DNA of 58,517 nt from Cytophagales bacterium (GCA_016124425.1 WGNT01000083.1:1-58517), one strand, 5' to 3'. Shown: positions 28,670 through 36,628, counted from the first letter of the stretch. The notes: generated from the sequence alone by a model not told the origin. Made by a program: numbers and translations.

Positions 28670-29023
28670 ATGGACAAAAATTTTGATGTCATCTTTCTTG
28701 AACAAGCTCTCGAGTTTTTAGAAAAGTTGGACTTAAAAACAAGACAAAAAATTTACTACAACGTTGACAAGGCCAAACTCGGACTCGACCCGAAACTGTT
28801 TAAAAAACTGACTGATGAAATTTGGGAGTTCAGGACCAAATATAGCGGACTTCAATATCGACTTTTCGCTTTTTGGGACAAAACTGACAAAACTGAAACA
28901 CTTGTCATTTCAACACACGGTATCGTGAAAAAAGTTGATAAAGTTCCGAAAGCAGAAATCGAAAAAGCGGAAAGGATTAGAAAAGAATACCTTGCCTACC
29001 GCCAGGCAGGTTTTGAACAATAA
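28670..29023 (+). CDS. higB: RelE/HigB-type (Gp49-like) toxin
   Basis: A 117-residue basic protein with the compact RelE/ParE-superfamily fold of the phage Gp49/HigB branch. KFFKKLTDEIWEFR-type segments (here LFKKLTDEIWEFRTKYSG), QYRLFAFWDK and LVISTHGIVKK follow one another as in that family. Such toxins cleave mRNA at the ribosome and stop growth when the antitoxin is lost. The toxin-first order, with the antitoxin 4 nt downstream, is typical of higBA. It lies inside the cassette that interrupts the lipoprotein copy, and lysine-rich, AT-rich coding contrasts with neighbouring genes, in line with transfer. Confidence 0.85.
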   Translation: MDKNFDVIFLEQALEFLEKLDLKTRQKIYYNVDKAKLGLDPKLFKKLTDEIWEFRTKYSGLQYRLFAFWDKTDKTETLVISTHGIVKKVDKVPKAEIEKAERIRKEYLAYRQAGFEQ

Positions 29024-29027
29024 AATT

Positions 29028-29360
29028 ATGGAAACAAAGAATAAAAAAATGAAAATGATGACCCTAGACCAGCTAAAAGAAAGGGACATTGGAAAAATAG
29101 GAACTCCAGAAAGGGACAAATATGAATTTGACCTACGAATGGAACTGCTCGGAGAAATGATAAAATCCGTTCGGAAAGAACGCAACTTGACACAAGAACA
29201 ACTTGGAGAACTTATCGGTGTCCAAAAATCCCAGATTTCAAAATTGGAACGGAGTACAAAAAATGTTACTATCGAAACGATTTTGAAAGTTTTTCAAGCA
29301 TTAAAAGCTAACGTTAAGTTCAGTGTGGAAATCAACGAATCGGAATTTAAAGTAGCGTGA
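29028..29360 (+). CDS. higA: XRE/HigA-type antitoxin
   Basis: A 110-residue protein with a helix-turn-helix domain of the XRE/Cro type (about residues 45-100): LGEMIKSVRKERNLTQEQLG followed by VQKSQISKLERSTKNV. It should bind and neutralise the toxin and repress their shared promoter. ATG at 29028 was chosen, 4 nt behind the toxin stop; the longer frame overlaps the toxin in another frame. Its stop is followed within 10 nt by the right inverted box and then by the long stem-loop. Confidence 0.88.
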   Translation: METKNKKMKMMTLDQLKERDIGKIGTPERDKYEFDLRMELLGEMIKSVRKERNLTQEQLGELIGVQKSQISKLERSTKNVTIETILKVFQALKANVKFSVEINESEFKVA

Positions 29361-29369
29361 AAATAAATA

Positions 29370-29382
29370 CACTACTGGCAAC
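29370..29382 (-). repeat. Right inverted box of the cassette
   Basis: CACTACTGGCAAC is the inverted partner of 28581-28593 (11 of 13 positions). It sits between the antitoxin stop and the stem-loop. Confidence 0.65.
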
Positions 29383-29387
29383 AGCAC

Positions 29388-29489
29388 CTAAGAACGTGGG
29401 GCGGCTCATGGCAATGGAAAGGTTTGTTCCCCGAATTAACTTTAGTTATGACCGACAGGTAATCGCTCCGAATGCCCCACGTTTCTTAG
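29388..29489. repeat. Long stem-loop with bulged base, attC-like, at the right end of the cassette
   Basis: The arm CTAAGAACGTGGGGC (29388-29402) pairs with GCCCCACGTTTCTTAG (29474-29489) over 15 bp with a single extra T. The arms enclose 71 nt that include a small internal hairpin TAACT-TT-AGTTA. Long imperfect arms, an extrahelical base and a large terminal region are traits of integron attC sites. The outer box reads ACCTAAG rather than the classical RYYYAAC, so the likeness is incomplete. It may be the recombination site of the cassette, or only a terminator-like fold. Confidence 0.5.
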
Positions 29490-29515
29490 TAGCGAAACGG
29501 TATACGCCTTCTTCT

Positions 29516-29666
29516 CAAATACATTAGAAGAGGCATGAACTTGAAATTTATCAAAAAGATGTTCTCCCAGTACATTCACATCATTTTCCAAAACCATCAC
29601 GCCTGTAAAGGGCCTGTCACGGTAAAGACTTTCCAAGCTTTCAAAGTTATATTCCTTATCCTCTTT
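29516..29666. repeat. Duplicated segment B, copy 2
   Basis: Second copy of 27074-27224 at about 89% identity. It ends at the sharp junction with the 3' end of the small gene at 29672. Confidence 0.85.
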
Positions 29667-29671
29667 TATTT

Positions 29672-30046
29672 CTAATCGTTGGGGTAGGGGATAAAAAGGA
29701 AGTTGGTGAATGTTTCATCTACTACAAACAAACAGCAGAACTCATCCGGATCCTTATAGGTTTGTTGAAAGCGTTCCACGGCCTCCTCTTCGATTAATTT
29801 GCGCTGTACAAATTCATCCAAGTAAGTTATATAATAGTTCCAGTCGGTCTGCACATTCTTTCGATCCAACAGAAGCTGCCCGATTGGTTGCGGCACCTTG
29901 CTGATGGGGAATATGGGATAATCGGAGAACTTTCTGGATTTGACTTGGTAGGCGGCCTCTTTTAATGTGTCGCAAACCTTTATAAAGTCTGCGGTAATGG
30001 TTCCCAAATATTTTCCGTTTAGCTCGGGATCGTTTTCATCTCTCAT
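29672..30046 (-). CDS. Uncharacterised 124-residue protein coupled to rlmD
   Basis: A small acidic, soluble protein without signal peptide or membrane segment. It was not assigned to a named family. Conserved-looking parts are FSDYPIFPISKVPQPIGQLL, DWNYYITYLDEFVQRKLIEE and DPDEFCCLFVVDETFTNFLF. Its ATG (30044-30046) overlaps the rlmD TGA (30043-30045) in the usual coupled arrangement, so it is made from the rlmD transcript. A truncated copy lies 1.4 kb away (28237-28405) as a product of the local duplication. A role linked to ribosomal RNA modification is only a guess from position. Confidence 0.75.
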   Translation of the reverse strand: MRDENDPELNGKYLGTITADFIKVCDTLKEAAYQVKSRKFSDYPIFPISKVPQPIGQLLLDRKNVQTDWNYYITYLDEFVQRKLIEEEAVERFQQTYKDPDEFCCLFVVDETFTNFLFIPYPND

Positions 30047-31458
30047 GCGCTTGGATCTTTTCTAGTTAGCAATACGACATTTTCCACGTGGTAGGTTTGG
30101 GGAAACATATCCACCGGTTGTATGGCGGTGACTTCATATTTTTCCGCAAGCAGTGCCACATCACGGGCTTGTGTTCCAGGATTACAACTTACATAGACGA
30201 TTTTGGGTGCTTCCAAGTCAAATAGGGTTTGAATCACATCCGCATGCATCCCTGCCCTGGGAGGATCTGTAATTACCACATCCGGCCGGGCATGTTGCTG
30301 AATAAACTCACCCGTAAACATATCCTTCATATCCCCGGCATAAAACTTTGTATTGGTCAAGCCGTTGATTTTAGCATTAAGTTTGGCGTCTTCAATAGCT
30401 GCCTCTACGTATTCGATTCCGATCACTTCTTTGGCCTGCCTGGCAACGAAACTGGCGATGGTACCTGTACCGGTGTACAAGTCATAGACCACTTCTTCAC
30501 CCGTAAGCCCCGCAAATTCCCTGGCCACTTCATAAAGCCGTTGGGCTTGGGCGGGATTGGTCTGGTAAAAAGACTTTGGGCCGATACGGAAGCGAAGTCC
30601 TTCCATTTCTTCCTCAATGTAAGCTTTACCTGAGTAGGTGATTACTTCAAGATCGTGAAAGGTTTCGTTTTTCTTCAGGTTTATGACATATAGCAAGGAA
30701 GTGATTTGGGGGAATTTTTCTTTGAGGAAATTCATCACCTTCTCGATCGCCTCTACATTGTCTTCGCCAAACTGAACGATGACCATGGTCTCGCCGACAA
30801 GGGTATTTCGAATGATTAGGTTTCTAAGGATTCCTGTTTGCTGTACAATGTCATAAAAGCTGATTTCTTCTTTCAGCGCAAAATCCCTCAGGCTGTTTCT
30901 AACCTCGTTGGATATCCCTTCCTGTAAATAGCAGTTTTGTATATCTACGATCTTGTCGAATCTTTTAGGAACATGAAACCCCAGGGCGCTGCGTTCAAAG
31001 GTTTCCCCACTGTCGATTTCTTCTTTTGTCAGCCAGCGGTTATTGGAAAAGGTATAGTCTAACTTGTTTCTATAGTAAGTACTGCTGGCAGCGCCGATTA
31101 TGGGCTGAACCTCAGGGATGGGAACTTTGGCAATCCGCTGAAACTGGTCTATCACTTGTTGCCGCTTATAACTAAGCTGAAGGGGGTATGAAATATGCTG
31201 CCATTTACAGCCCCCACATACGCCGAAGTGGCTGCAAAAAGGTTCCTCACGGTCAGGGGAGTATTGCTGTATACGGATGACGTCTCCTTCCAAAAAACTG
31301 CTTCTGCCTTTTGTCACGCGAACGTCCACCACATCGCCAGGTGCCACCTGGGAGACAAATACCACCTTTCCCTCATAGTGGGCAACGCATTTCCCCTCTG
31401 ATGCAATCCGTTCTATGGTTAGTCCTTCCAGGACTTGGTGCTTCATTTTTCTGGACAT
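30043..31458 (-). CDS. rlmD: 23S rRNA (uracil-C5)-methyltransferase, RlmD/RumA family
   Basis: A 471-residue S-adenosylmethionine-dependent methyltransferase of the class modifying U1939-type sites. An N-terminal TRAM domain (about residues 7-65) is followed by a cysteine cluster CSHFGVCGGCKWQH (Cys75/81/84) for a [4Fe-4S] centre. The methyltransferase core shows DLYTGTGTIASFVA, ITDPPRAGMH and the catalytic segment VYVSCNPGT. ATG at 31458 (MSRKMKHQ) was chosen; the 30-codon extension lacks family similarity. The -7 box at 31465-31472 would leave almost no leader, so ATG at 31446 (MKHQVLEG) is a real alternative. It cannot be told from the RlmC/RlmCD relatives with certainty. Confidence 0.9.
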   Translation of the reverse strand: MSRKMKHQVLEGLTIERIASEGKCVAHYEGKVVFVSQVAPGDVVDVRVTKGRSSFLEGDVIRIQQYSPDREEPFCSHFGVCGGCKWQHISYPLQLSYKRQQVIDQFQRIAKVPIPEVQPIIGAASSTYYRNKLDYTFSNNRWLTKEEIDSGETFERSALGFHVPKRFDKIVDIQNCYLQEGISNEVRNSLRDFALKEEISFYDIVQQTGILRNLIIRNTLVGETMVIVQFGEDNVEAIEKVMNFLKEKFPQITSLLYVINLKKNETFHDLEVITYSGKAYIEEEMEGLRFRIGPKSFYQTNPAQAQRLYEVAREFAGLTGEEVVYDLYTGTGTIASFVARQAKEVIGIEYVEAAIEDAKLNAKINGLTNTKFYAGDMKDMFTGEFIQQHARPDVVITDPPRAGMHADVIQTLFDLEAPKIVYVSCNPGTQARDVALLAEKYEVTAIQPVDMFPQTYHVENVVLLTRKDPSA

Positions 31459-31464
31459 AGGGTG

Positions 31465-31472
31465 CAAAATTA
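31465..31472 (-). promoter_or_regulatory. Candidate -7 box for rlmD
   Basis: TAATTTTG on the minus strand is an exact TAnnTTTG match only 7 nt upstream of the chosen ATG, which would make the transcript leaderless or start just inside the frame. No TTG is found at -33. Confidence 0.35.
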
Positions 31473-31608
31473 AAGAATTTAATCTAGGGGGATACAGTAG
31501 ACTTGATAAATTGTTATTATTGAAAAGATTGATGCTTCTGTTAATCAATTATTATCCCGATATCAAAATTACTATGTGAACTACTGTGCACTATGTGGTT
31601 AAAAAATG

Positions 31609-31646
31609 ACCACGAAGAACACCAAGAAGGCACAAAGCACACAAAG
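31609..31646 (+). repeat. ACCACGAAG-type interspersed repeat
   Basis: ACCACGAAG, ACACCAAGA, AGGCACAAAG and CACACAAAG follow one another in a pattern of ACnnAAG units of 9-10 nt. A shorter relative, ACCACGGAGGTCACAAAG, stands at 2654-2671. From memory, similar motifs recur between genes of many environmental bacteria; a genome-wide search would settle this. Confidence 0.5.
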
Positions 31647-31824
31647 TTTTTTGGAAAATCCTCCTTGCGCTCTGCCGTTCTCATTTTTTACCGTATAGTA
31701 GGCGCAAAGACCCTAGAGGAAATCAAAAAGCGCTATGTTGTTTCTTTTTATTCGATCATCCGATATTGGTGCAGAAGATAAGATGGCATTCCCCTGAATT
31801 TTTCCTACTTTAGCTTTATACTCC

Positions 31825-32646
31825 ATGTTATTTATGCAATTAAAAAATAAGGTAGTCATTATTTCTGGAGCCACATCAGGCATTGGTAAGGCTTGTGCCT
31901 TTACATTTGGAAGTGCAGGGGCGAAAGTAGTTATCACTGGAAGAAGCCAACCAAAGATAGACAATACACTGGTACAACTTCAAAAGGCAGGAATAGACTG
32001 TATGGGAATACTGGCTGATGTCGCGTCCCAGGATGATAATGAACAGGTGGCAAAGGAAACGATAGCGCACTTCGGAAAAATAGATATTTTGATCAACAAT
32101 GCTGGCATTTCCATGCGGGCACTCTTTAAGGATTTGGATATGAAGGTCTTTCATCAGGTGATGAATACAAATTTCTGGGGAGCAGTTTATCTGACCAAAG
32201 CTTGCCTACCGCAGATCATCGCCAACAAAGGATCCATCGTGGCGGTATCTTCCATCAATGGATTCCGGGGGACCCCTGCGCGAACAGCCTATACGGCCAG
32301 CAAATTTGCCATGAACGGTTTTTTTGAGTCGTTGCGGACCGAGGTTATGAAGCTGGGGGTTCATGTGCTGGTAGCTTGCCCGGGCTTTACAGAGTCCAAC
32401 ATCCGGAACATTGCGCTGACGGCGGACGGTAGTCCCCAAAAAGAATCCCCCAGAGATGAAAGCAAAATGATGACGTCAGAAGAGGTCGCCAATGCTATAT
32501 TGTCCGCTACTGTTAAGCGAAAGCGGGATATCGTATTGACCAGCCAAGGAAAACTGGCACATTTTCTCAACAAATGGATTCCCGGTGTCATGGATACCCT
32601 CGTGTACAACCACATGGCAAAGGAAAAAGACTCACCGTTCAACTAA
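31825..32646 (+). CDS. Short-chain dehydrogenase/reductase
   Basis: A 273-residue classical SDR. The cofactor motif SGATSGIGKA (about residue 15), ILINNAGIS, the catalytic serine in AVSSING and YTASK (Tyr-x-x-x-Lys) are all present. The motif GRS after the second strand suggests an NADP preference. A C-terminal part with apolar helices (LAHFLNKWIPGVMDTLVYN) resembles membrane-associated DHRS7-type reductases. Two starts are possible: ATG at 31825 or at 31834 (MQLKNKVVI), the second fitting the family slightly better. It ends 4 nt before the helicase gene. Substrate unknown. Confidence 0.88.
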   Translation: MLFMQLKNKVVIISGATSGIGKACAFTFGSAGAKVVITGRSQPKIDNTLVQLQKAGIDCMGILADVASQDDNEQVAKETIAHFGKIDILINNAGISMRALFKDLDMKVFHQVMNTNFWGAVYLTKACLPQIIANKGSIVAVSSINGFRGTPARTAYTASKFAMNGFFESLRTEVMKLGVHVLVACPGFTESNIRNIALTADGSPQKESPRDESKMMTSEEVANAILSATVKRKRDIVLTSQGKLAHFLNKWIPGVMDTLVYNHMAKEKDSPFN

Positions 32647-32650
32647 CGAT

Positions 32651-35600
32651 ATGCTTCAGGACATCTTGCGGGTATATAGAAACAGGTTGATAAACCTCTC
32701 GTCAAACAACCGGTCCATTTTTCTGCCAAAACTGGTGCACCAACAGATGATTGACCTGAAAGACTTTCATTTTCTGAACAACCACCCCTCTTTTTTTTAC
32801 ATCACGGAACTGCTTGGACGTAAGCGGAATATCCCGCTGATTCAGGTAAATGACGCGCGGGACAAAAACGTCAATCAGCTTTCTCAGCGGCTTAAGCGGC
32901 TGTTTCAGAATGTGCGGTTTGCGGAGGAGGAGACGGGAGAAAAGAGCCTGTTTGTGGGGTGGCCCTTCGTGGAAGGTAAGTTGCTAAATGATCGCCTTGT
33001 CCGGTGTCCGCTATTGTTCTTTCCGATCAGCCTGATCTTGGAAAACAACGCTTGGTTTTTAAAAAAGAATCCGGGCGAACATCCCTTTTTAAATCCCTCC
33101 TTCCTGCTTGCGTATGCACAAGCTCAGGGAAAACCACTGGATCAAGGCTGGGTAGAACAATCGCTAGAAGATTTTTCAAAGGACCCAAGGGGATTTCGTA
33201 CGGATTTATACCATCACCTTCAGAAGGGAATGGTCTTAAATTTCAATAGGGAAATTTACCAGGACAAGCTGGAATTTTTTCCAGAAGAAAACCGCCAATT
33301 TTTTGAGGAAAGCTTCAAAACCGGTATGTTGAAGTTGATGCCCTATGCGGTGTTGGGGCAATTTCCCCAAAAGAGCGCGTTTTTGATGGACGATTATACA
33401 CAGCTAATGGCCGATAATCCCCATGAAGGATTGGACACCTTGCTTGAGACATGGTTTAGCCAGACCGAAAAATCACCGCGTGCCACAAAGGAGGACAACA
33501 CATTTACGACACTCCCCCTGGACGCCAGTCAGGAAGAAGTACTTAATCATGTAAAAGAAGGTGGTTCTTGCGTGGTTCAAGGCCCTCCCGGAACCGGCAA
33601 ATCCCAGTTGATCTGTAACTTGGTCACTGACTTCACGTCCCGGGGTAAGAAAGTACTGGTAATCTCCCAAAAGCGGGCCGCATTGGATGTGGTTTACGAG
33701 CGGCTTACCACTCAGGGATTGGCAAATTTCACTGCGTTGATTCATGATTTCCGAGGAGATCGCAAGGACCTGTATAAGAAAATTGCCCATCAGATAAGTT
33801 CCTTGGAAAACTACCAAGAACTAAACCGATCCCTAGACGCCATTCAGCTTGAACGGAATTTCAAAAACCAGTGCAGGACGATTGAGAGAAGTACGGACTT
33901 TTTTGCCGAATACAAGGAGGCCTTGTATGATAGTGCCGAGTGTGGAGCCCCTGTTAAAGCCCTTTACGTGTCCTCCGCTGCTGATGAAAGACAGCTCGAA
34001 CTCAGTCAGTACTACAAGTCGTATCGGTTTGGTGACCTAGAAGACTTTTTTCGGGATTTAGAAGTCTTCCATGACTATTATAAAGCCTACGATTACCAGT
34101 CTTCTTTTTGGTACCATCGCGTTGACTTTTCCGAATTTGGATCGACCATGTTGACGGGATTTAAGGATACGCTCCGTGAAATAGCCGAAGTAAAGGAAAC
34201 CGCAGAGCGGGACCTTAAAAATTGGCTTGCACAGGATTTTGCCTTTGACGTAATCTACCAATCATTTGAAAACCGAGAAAAACTCGTTCTACTAAAAGAG
34301 ATCGTCGCTGACGAGGAAGTATTCAGCCAGCTAAAGGACCTTTTGCGGCTCGGAAGAAGTTCCTTTGATTTGTTATGGCTGGAAAATAAAGTTGACACGA
34401 TTGCGAAATTGTTCTATGCGCCGGGTATAGAATGGTTTACCGACGATGATGAGGTGGAGCCTACATTCAAACGGGCCATTCAACTCCTTGAAATGCTCCA
34501 ATCATGGATCGGACGATTAAAGCTACGGTCTAATCCCAAAAAATATTGGGATATTCTTAACTTGTTGGAACTTAATAACCTGAAAAAGAACAGTGAAGGA
34601 GTAGCCCATTTGGTCGAAAAGCTGGAAAATAGGTTGAATTTAAACCATCAGTATACCTTGCTTAAGCAGAAGGAATGGGTTCCTCTTCCAGCGAAGCCAT
34701 TCGAATGGAACCCGTTTAAGTCGATGACCGACACCTTAATTTTAGCCGTTAAGGCCCGCTTCATCATGGCTGATTTGGGGGTGCTTGTTTCCTATATCTA
34801 CAGCCCGATGATTTCCTACAACCATTTCCTAGGTACGCTTCAGGAGTTGATACGGCTTAATGAATGGGGACTTAAACAGGTACCTAGGTGGAGAAACTAC
34901 CTCACGGATATACAGTTAAAGCACCTCTTGGGCTCTGCCGATGAAGAAAAGCTATTGCCCGTCCTGGCGACGCTTGGGAGGGATTTTGACGCCTTGGTAC
35001 GGTTCGACTCGCTTAAGAAGAAGCTACGGGAGGTTGATCGTGAAGTAATGGTGAAACTAATGGACAGCTTTCCCAAGTTGGATTTTGAAAGTCAGAAGCA
35101 AATATTTCTGTCAAGTTTAAAGGTCAGCTGGATTGAGCATTTGGAGATAAAGTACCCCGTGCTAAAAGAAGTTTCGGGCCCTCAGATGCGTGGGATGATT
35201 GATGAGTTTCAAGAAGCGGTAGATGAAAAAAGCAGGGTTTCCAAATTTATTGTCGAGATGCGCCTCCGCGAGGGAGTATGCAGTAAGCTTGAGACCAACA
35301 GGCTGGGAAATAGGATTACCTATAGGGATCTTAATCATCAAGTCACAAAGAAGAGTCAGCTTTGGCCGGTAAAAAAGCTTATAGCCAACCATGCTAAAGA
35401 AATATTCAAGCTTATACCCAGCTGGATGACATCGCCTGAGACTGCCGCGGCCCTTTTCCCGCTAGAACCATATTTTGATCTTGTCATATTTGATGAGGCA
35501 TCCCAATGCTACTTTGAGCGCGCCCTCCCCGTCATGTTACGAGGAAAGCAGGTAGTAGTGGCCGGAGACAGTGCGCAGCTACAGCCCTTTGACCTGTATA

Positions 35601-36628
35601 AGGTACGGTTTGACATGGAAGAAGAGGCACCTGAACTGGAATTAGAATCCTTGCTCGATATGGCTTCACGGTATTTCCCATCCTTTCAGCTGAAAATGCA
35701 TTACCGTAGTCAATTTCTTCCCCTAATTCATTTCTCCAATCTTCACTTTTATAACAGTACCCTTGCTATGGTGCCCGACATGGATTCGCTCAATGATAAC
35801 CGCAAATCGATAAGCCGGATAAAGATGGAGGGCATTTGGGAGAAGCAAACGAACAGGGCTGAGGCGGAGGAAGTGGTAAATCAGGTAAAGCATCTTCTCG
35901 ATGATTCTCCGAATGCATCGATCGGCGTGATCACGTTCAACTACTTTCAGATGGTACTGGTCATGGAACTGTTGGAAGGTGAAGGCTTTTTAAGGCCGGA
36001 TATAAAGCTCAAAGTAAGAAATATCGAAAATGTGCAAGGGGACGAGTTCGATAGCGTGGTGTTTACCGTCGGCTATGCGCCAAATGGTCAAGGAAAGTTT
36101 ACCGCAAATTTCGGGTTATTGGCTAAGAAGGGAGGGGAGAACCGATTAAATGTTGCTGTCACCCGCGCCCGAAAGCAGATTATCCTGATCACCAGCCTGA
36201 ATTCCACGGATTTCAAGGAGTCTCTTATGGGAAATAGGGGTATTAAAATGCTCCGCGACTACATCGCGTTTGCGGAGGCGCAGGAGTCAGGTGCAGCCAT
36301 CACTATACAACCACGCGTTTCTACCGACTTTGAGGACCACTGGTCTTTGAAGAAGCGGCTTATGGGAGCTTACGGAAACCATTACGTTGGTGAAAATGCG
36401 TACTATCAAATCATGGATATGGAAGTACGGGAAGACGGTAGGCTTACATCGGCCCTACTTACCGACGATCAGCGATTCTTTGGAGCGAATAACGCAAAAG
36501 AATCGCTTGTTTATCATCCCAAGCTGCTTCGGGCTAAAAACTGGAAACCAATTTACCTTTTTAGCAGACAGTACTGGCTGGACAAAGAGGATCTTCTCCA
36601 AACGAAATGGACTAGAAAGCAGCCTTAG
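32651..36628 (+). CDS. Large superfamily-1 helicase with DUF4011-like N-terminus
   Basis: A 1325-residue ATPase of the Upf1-like SF1 group. The N-terminus RNRLINLSSNNRSIFLPKL resembles the DUF4011 region. Helicase motifs are GPPGTGKSQL (about residue 311), a long insert of about 600 residues, VIFDEASQC (about 947), VVVAGDSAQLQP, HYRSQFLPLIHFSN, NVQGDEFDSVVF (about 1127) and NVAVTRARKQI (about 1167). No Vsr/DUF559-like nuclease domain is visible after the helicase, unlike larger relatives in some defence systems. It starts 4 nt behind the SDR stop. The role may be repair or phage defence; this cannot be decided here. ATG at 32651 was chosen because the longer frame overlaps the SDR. Confidence 0.8.
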   Translation: MLQDILRVYRNRLINLSSNNRSIFLPKLVHQQMIDLKDFHFLNNHPSFFYITELLGRKRNIPLIQVNDARDKNVNQLSQRLKRLFQNVRFAEEETGEKSLFVGWPFVEGKLLNDRLVRCPLLFFPISLILENNAWFLKKNPGEHPFLNPSFLLAYAQAQGKPLDQGWVEQSLEDFSKDPRGFRTDLYHHLQKGMVLNFNREIYQDKLEFFPEENRQFFEESFKTGMLKLMPYAVLGQFPQKSAFLMDDYTQLMADNPHEGLDTLLETWFSQTEKSPRATKEDNTFTTLPLDASQEEVLNHVKEGGSCVVQGPPGTGKSQLICNLVTDFTSRGKKVLVISQKRAALDVVYERLTTQGLANFTALIHDFRGDRKDLYKKIAHQISSLENYQELNRSLDAIQLERNFKNQCRTIERSTDFFAEYKEALYDSAECGAPVKALYVSSAADERQLELSQYYKSYRFGDLEDFFRDLEVFHDYYKAYDYQSSFWYHRVDFSEFGSTMLTGFKDTLREIAEVKETAERDLKNWLAQDFAFDVIYQSFENREKLVLLKEIVADEEVFSQLKDLLRLGRSSFDLLWLENKVDTIAKLFYAPGIEWFTDDDEVEPTFKRAIQLLEMLQSWIGRLKLRSNPKKYWDILNLLELNNLKKNSEGVAHLVEKLENRLNLNHQYTLLKQKEWVPLPAKPFEWNPFKSMTDTLILAVKARFIMADLGVLVSYIYSPMISYNHFLGTLQELIRLNEWGLKQVPRWRNYLTDIQLKHLLGSADEEKLLPVLATLGRDFDALVRFDSLKKKLREVDREVMVKLMDSFPKLDFESQKQIFLSSLKVSWIEHLEIKYPVLKEVSGPQMRGMIDEFQEAVDEKSRVSKFIVEMRLREGVCSKLETNRLGNRITYRDLNHQVTKKSQLWPVKKLIANHAKEIFKLIPSWMTSPETAAALFPLEPYFDLVIFDEASQCYFERALPVMLRGKQVVVAGDSAQLQPFDLYKVRFDMEEEAPELELESLLDMASRYFPSFQLKMHYRSQFLPLIHFSNLHFYNSTLAMVPDMDSLNDNRKSISRIKMEGIWEKQTNRAEAEEVVNQVKHLLDDSPNASIGVITFNYFQMVLVMELLEGEGFLRPDIKLKVRNIENVQGDEFDSVVFTVGYAPNGQGKFTANFGLLAKKGGENRLNVAVTRARKQIILITSLNSTDFKESLMGNRGIKMLRDYIAFAEAQESGAAITIQPRVSTDFEDHWSLKKRLMGAYGNHYVGENAYYQIMDMEVREDGRLTSALLTDDQRFFGANNAKESLVYHPKLLRAKNWKPIYLFSRQYWLDKEDLLQTKWTRKQP

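Larger units (their letters stand above)
28576..29491. mobile_element. Toxin-antitoxin cassette inserted in a duplicated gene
   Basis: Comparison with the intact gene defines a 0.9-kb insertion between TTAAG (28575) and GCGAAACGG (29492). It holds a promoter, higB- and higA-like genes, and a stem-loop of about 100 nt at its right end. Inverted boxes GTTGCCAGT (28581-28589) and ACTGGCAAC (29374-29382) bracket the genes. No transposase or integrase is encoded and no clear target duplication is visible. It resembles a non-autonomous cassette, possibly moved by an integrase elsewhere in the genome. Confidence 0.65.
28498..29667 (-). pseudogene. Second, disrupted copy of the lipoprotein gene
   Basis: Two pieces of the lipoprotein 3' half (29667-29492 and 28575-28498) are separated by the toxin-antitoxin cassette. 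The upstream piece still encodes EDKEYNFESLESLYRDRPF and VNVLGEHLFDKFQVH, closely matching the intact protein. The 5' two thirds of the gene are missing: homology stops at about 29666, directly against the end of the neighbouring small gene. It therefore suffered both an insertion and a deletion and cannot make a functional lipoprotein. Confidence 0.85.
31459..31824. other. Intergenic region between rlmD and the dehydrogenase gene
   Basis: 366 nt with no credible gene; a 62-codon frame at 31593 runs through the repeat below. It holds the rlmD promoter candidate, the periodic CAC/AAG repeat (31609-31646) and a partly complementary downstream part (TCCTTGCGCTCT near 31664 and GGCGCAAAGACCCTAGAGG near 31700). 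The last 80 nt before the dehydrogenase gene show no exact promoter box. Confidence 0.5.

Noticed and set aside
29442..29636. A 64-codon minus-strand open frame
   Set aside because: It is a piece of the disrupted lipoprotein copy reading into the cassette stem-loop, not a gene of its own.
31593..31781. A 62-codon frame behind rlmD
   Set aside because: Its first half is the periodic ACnnAAG repeat; the translation is low-complexity and not protein-like.
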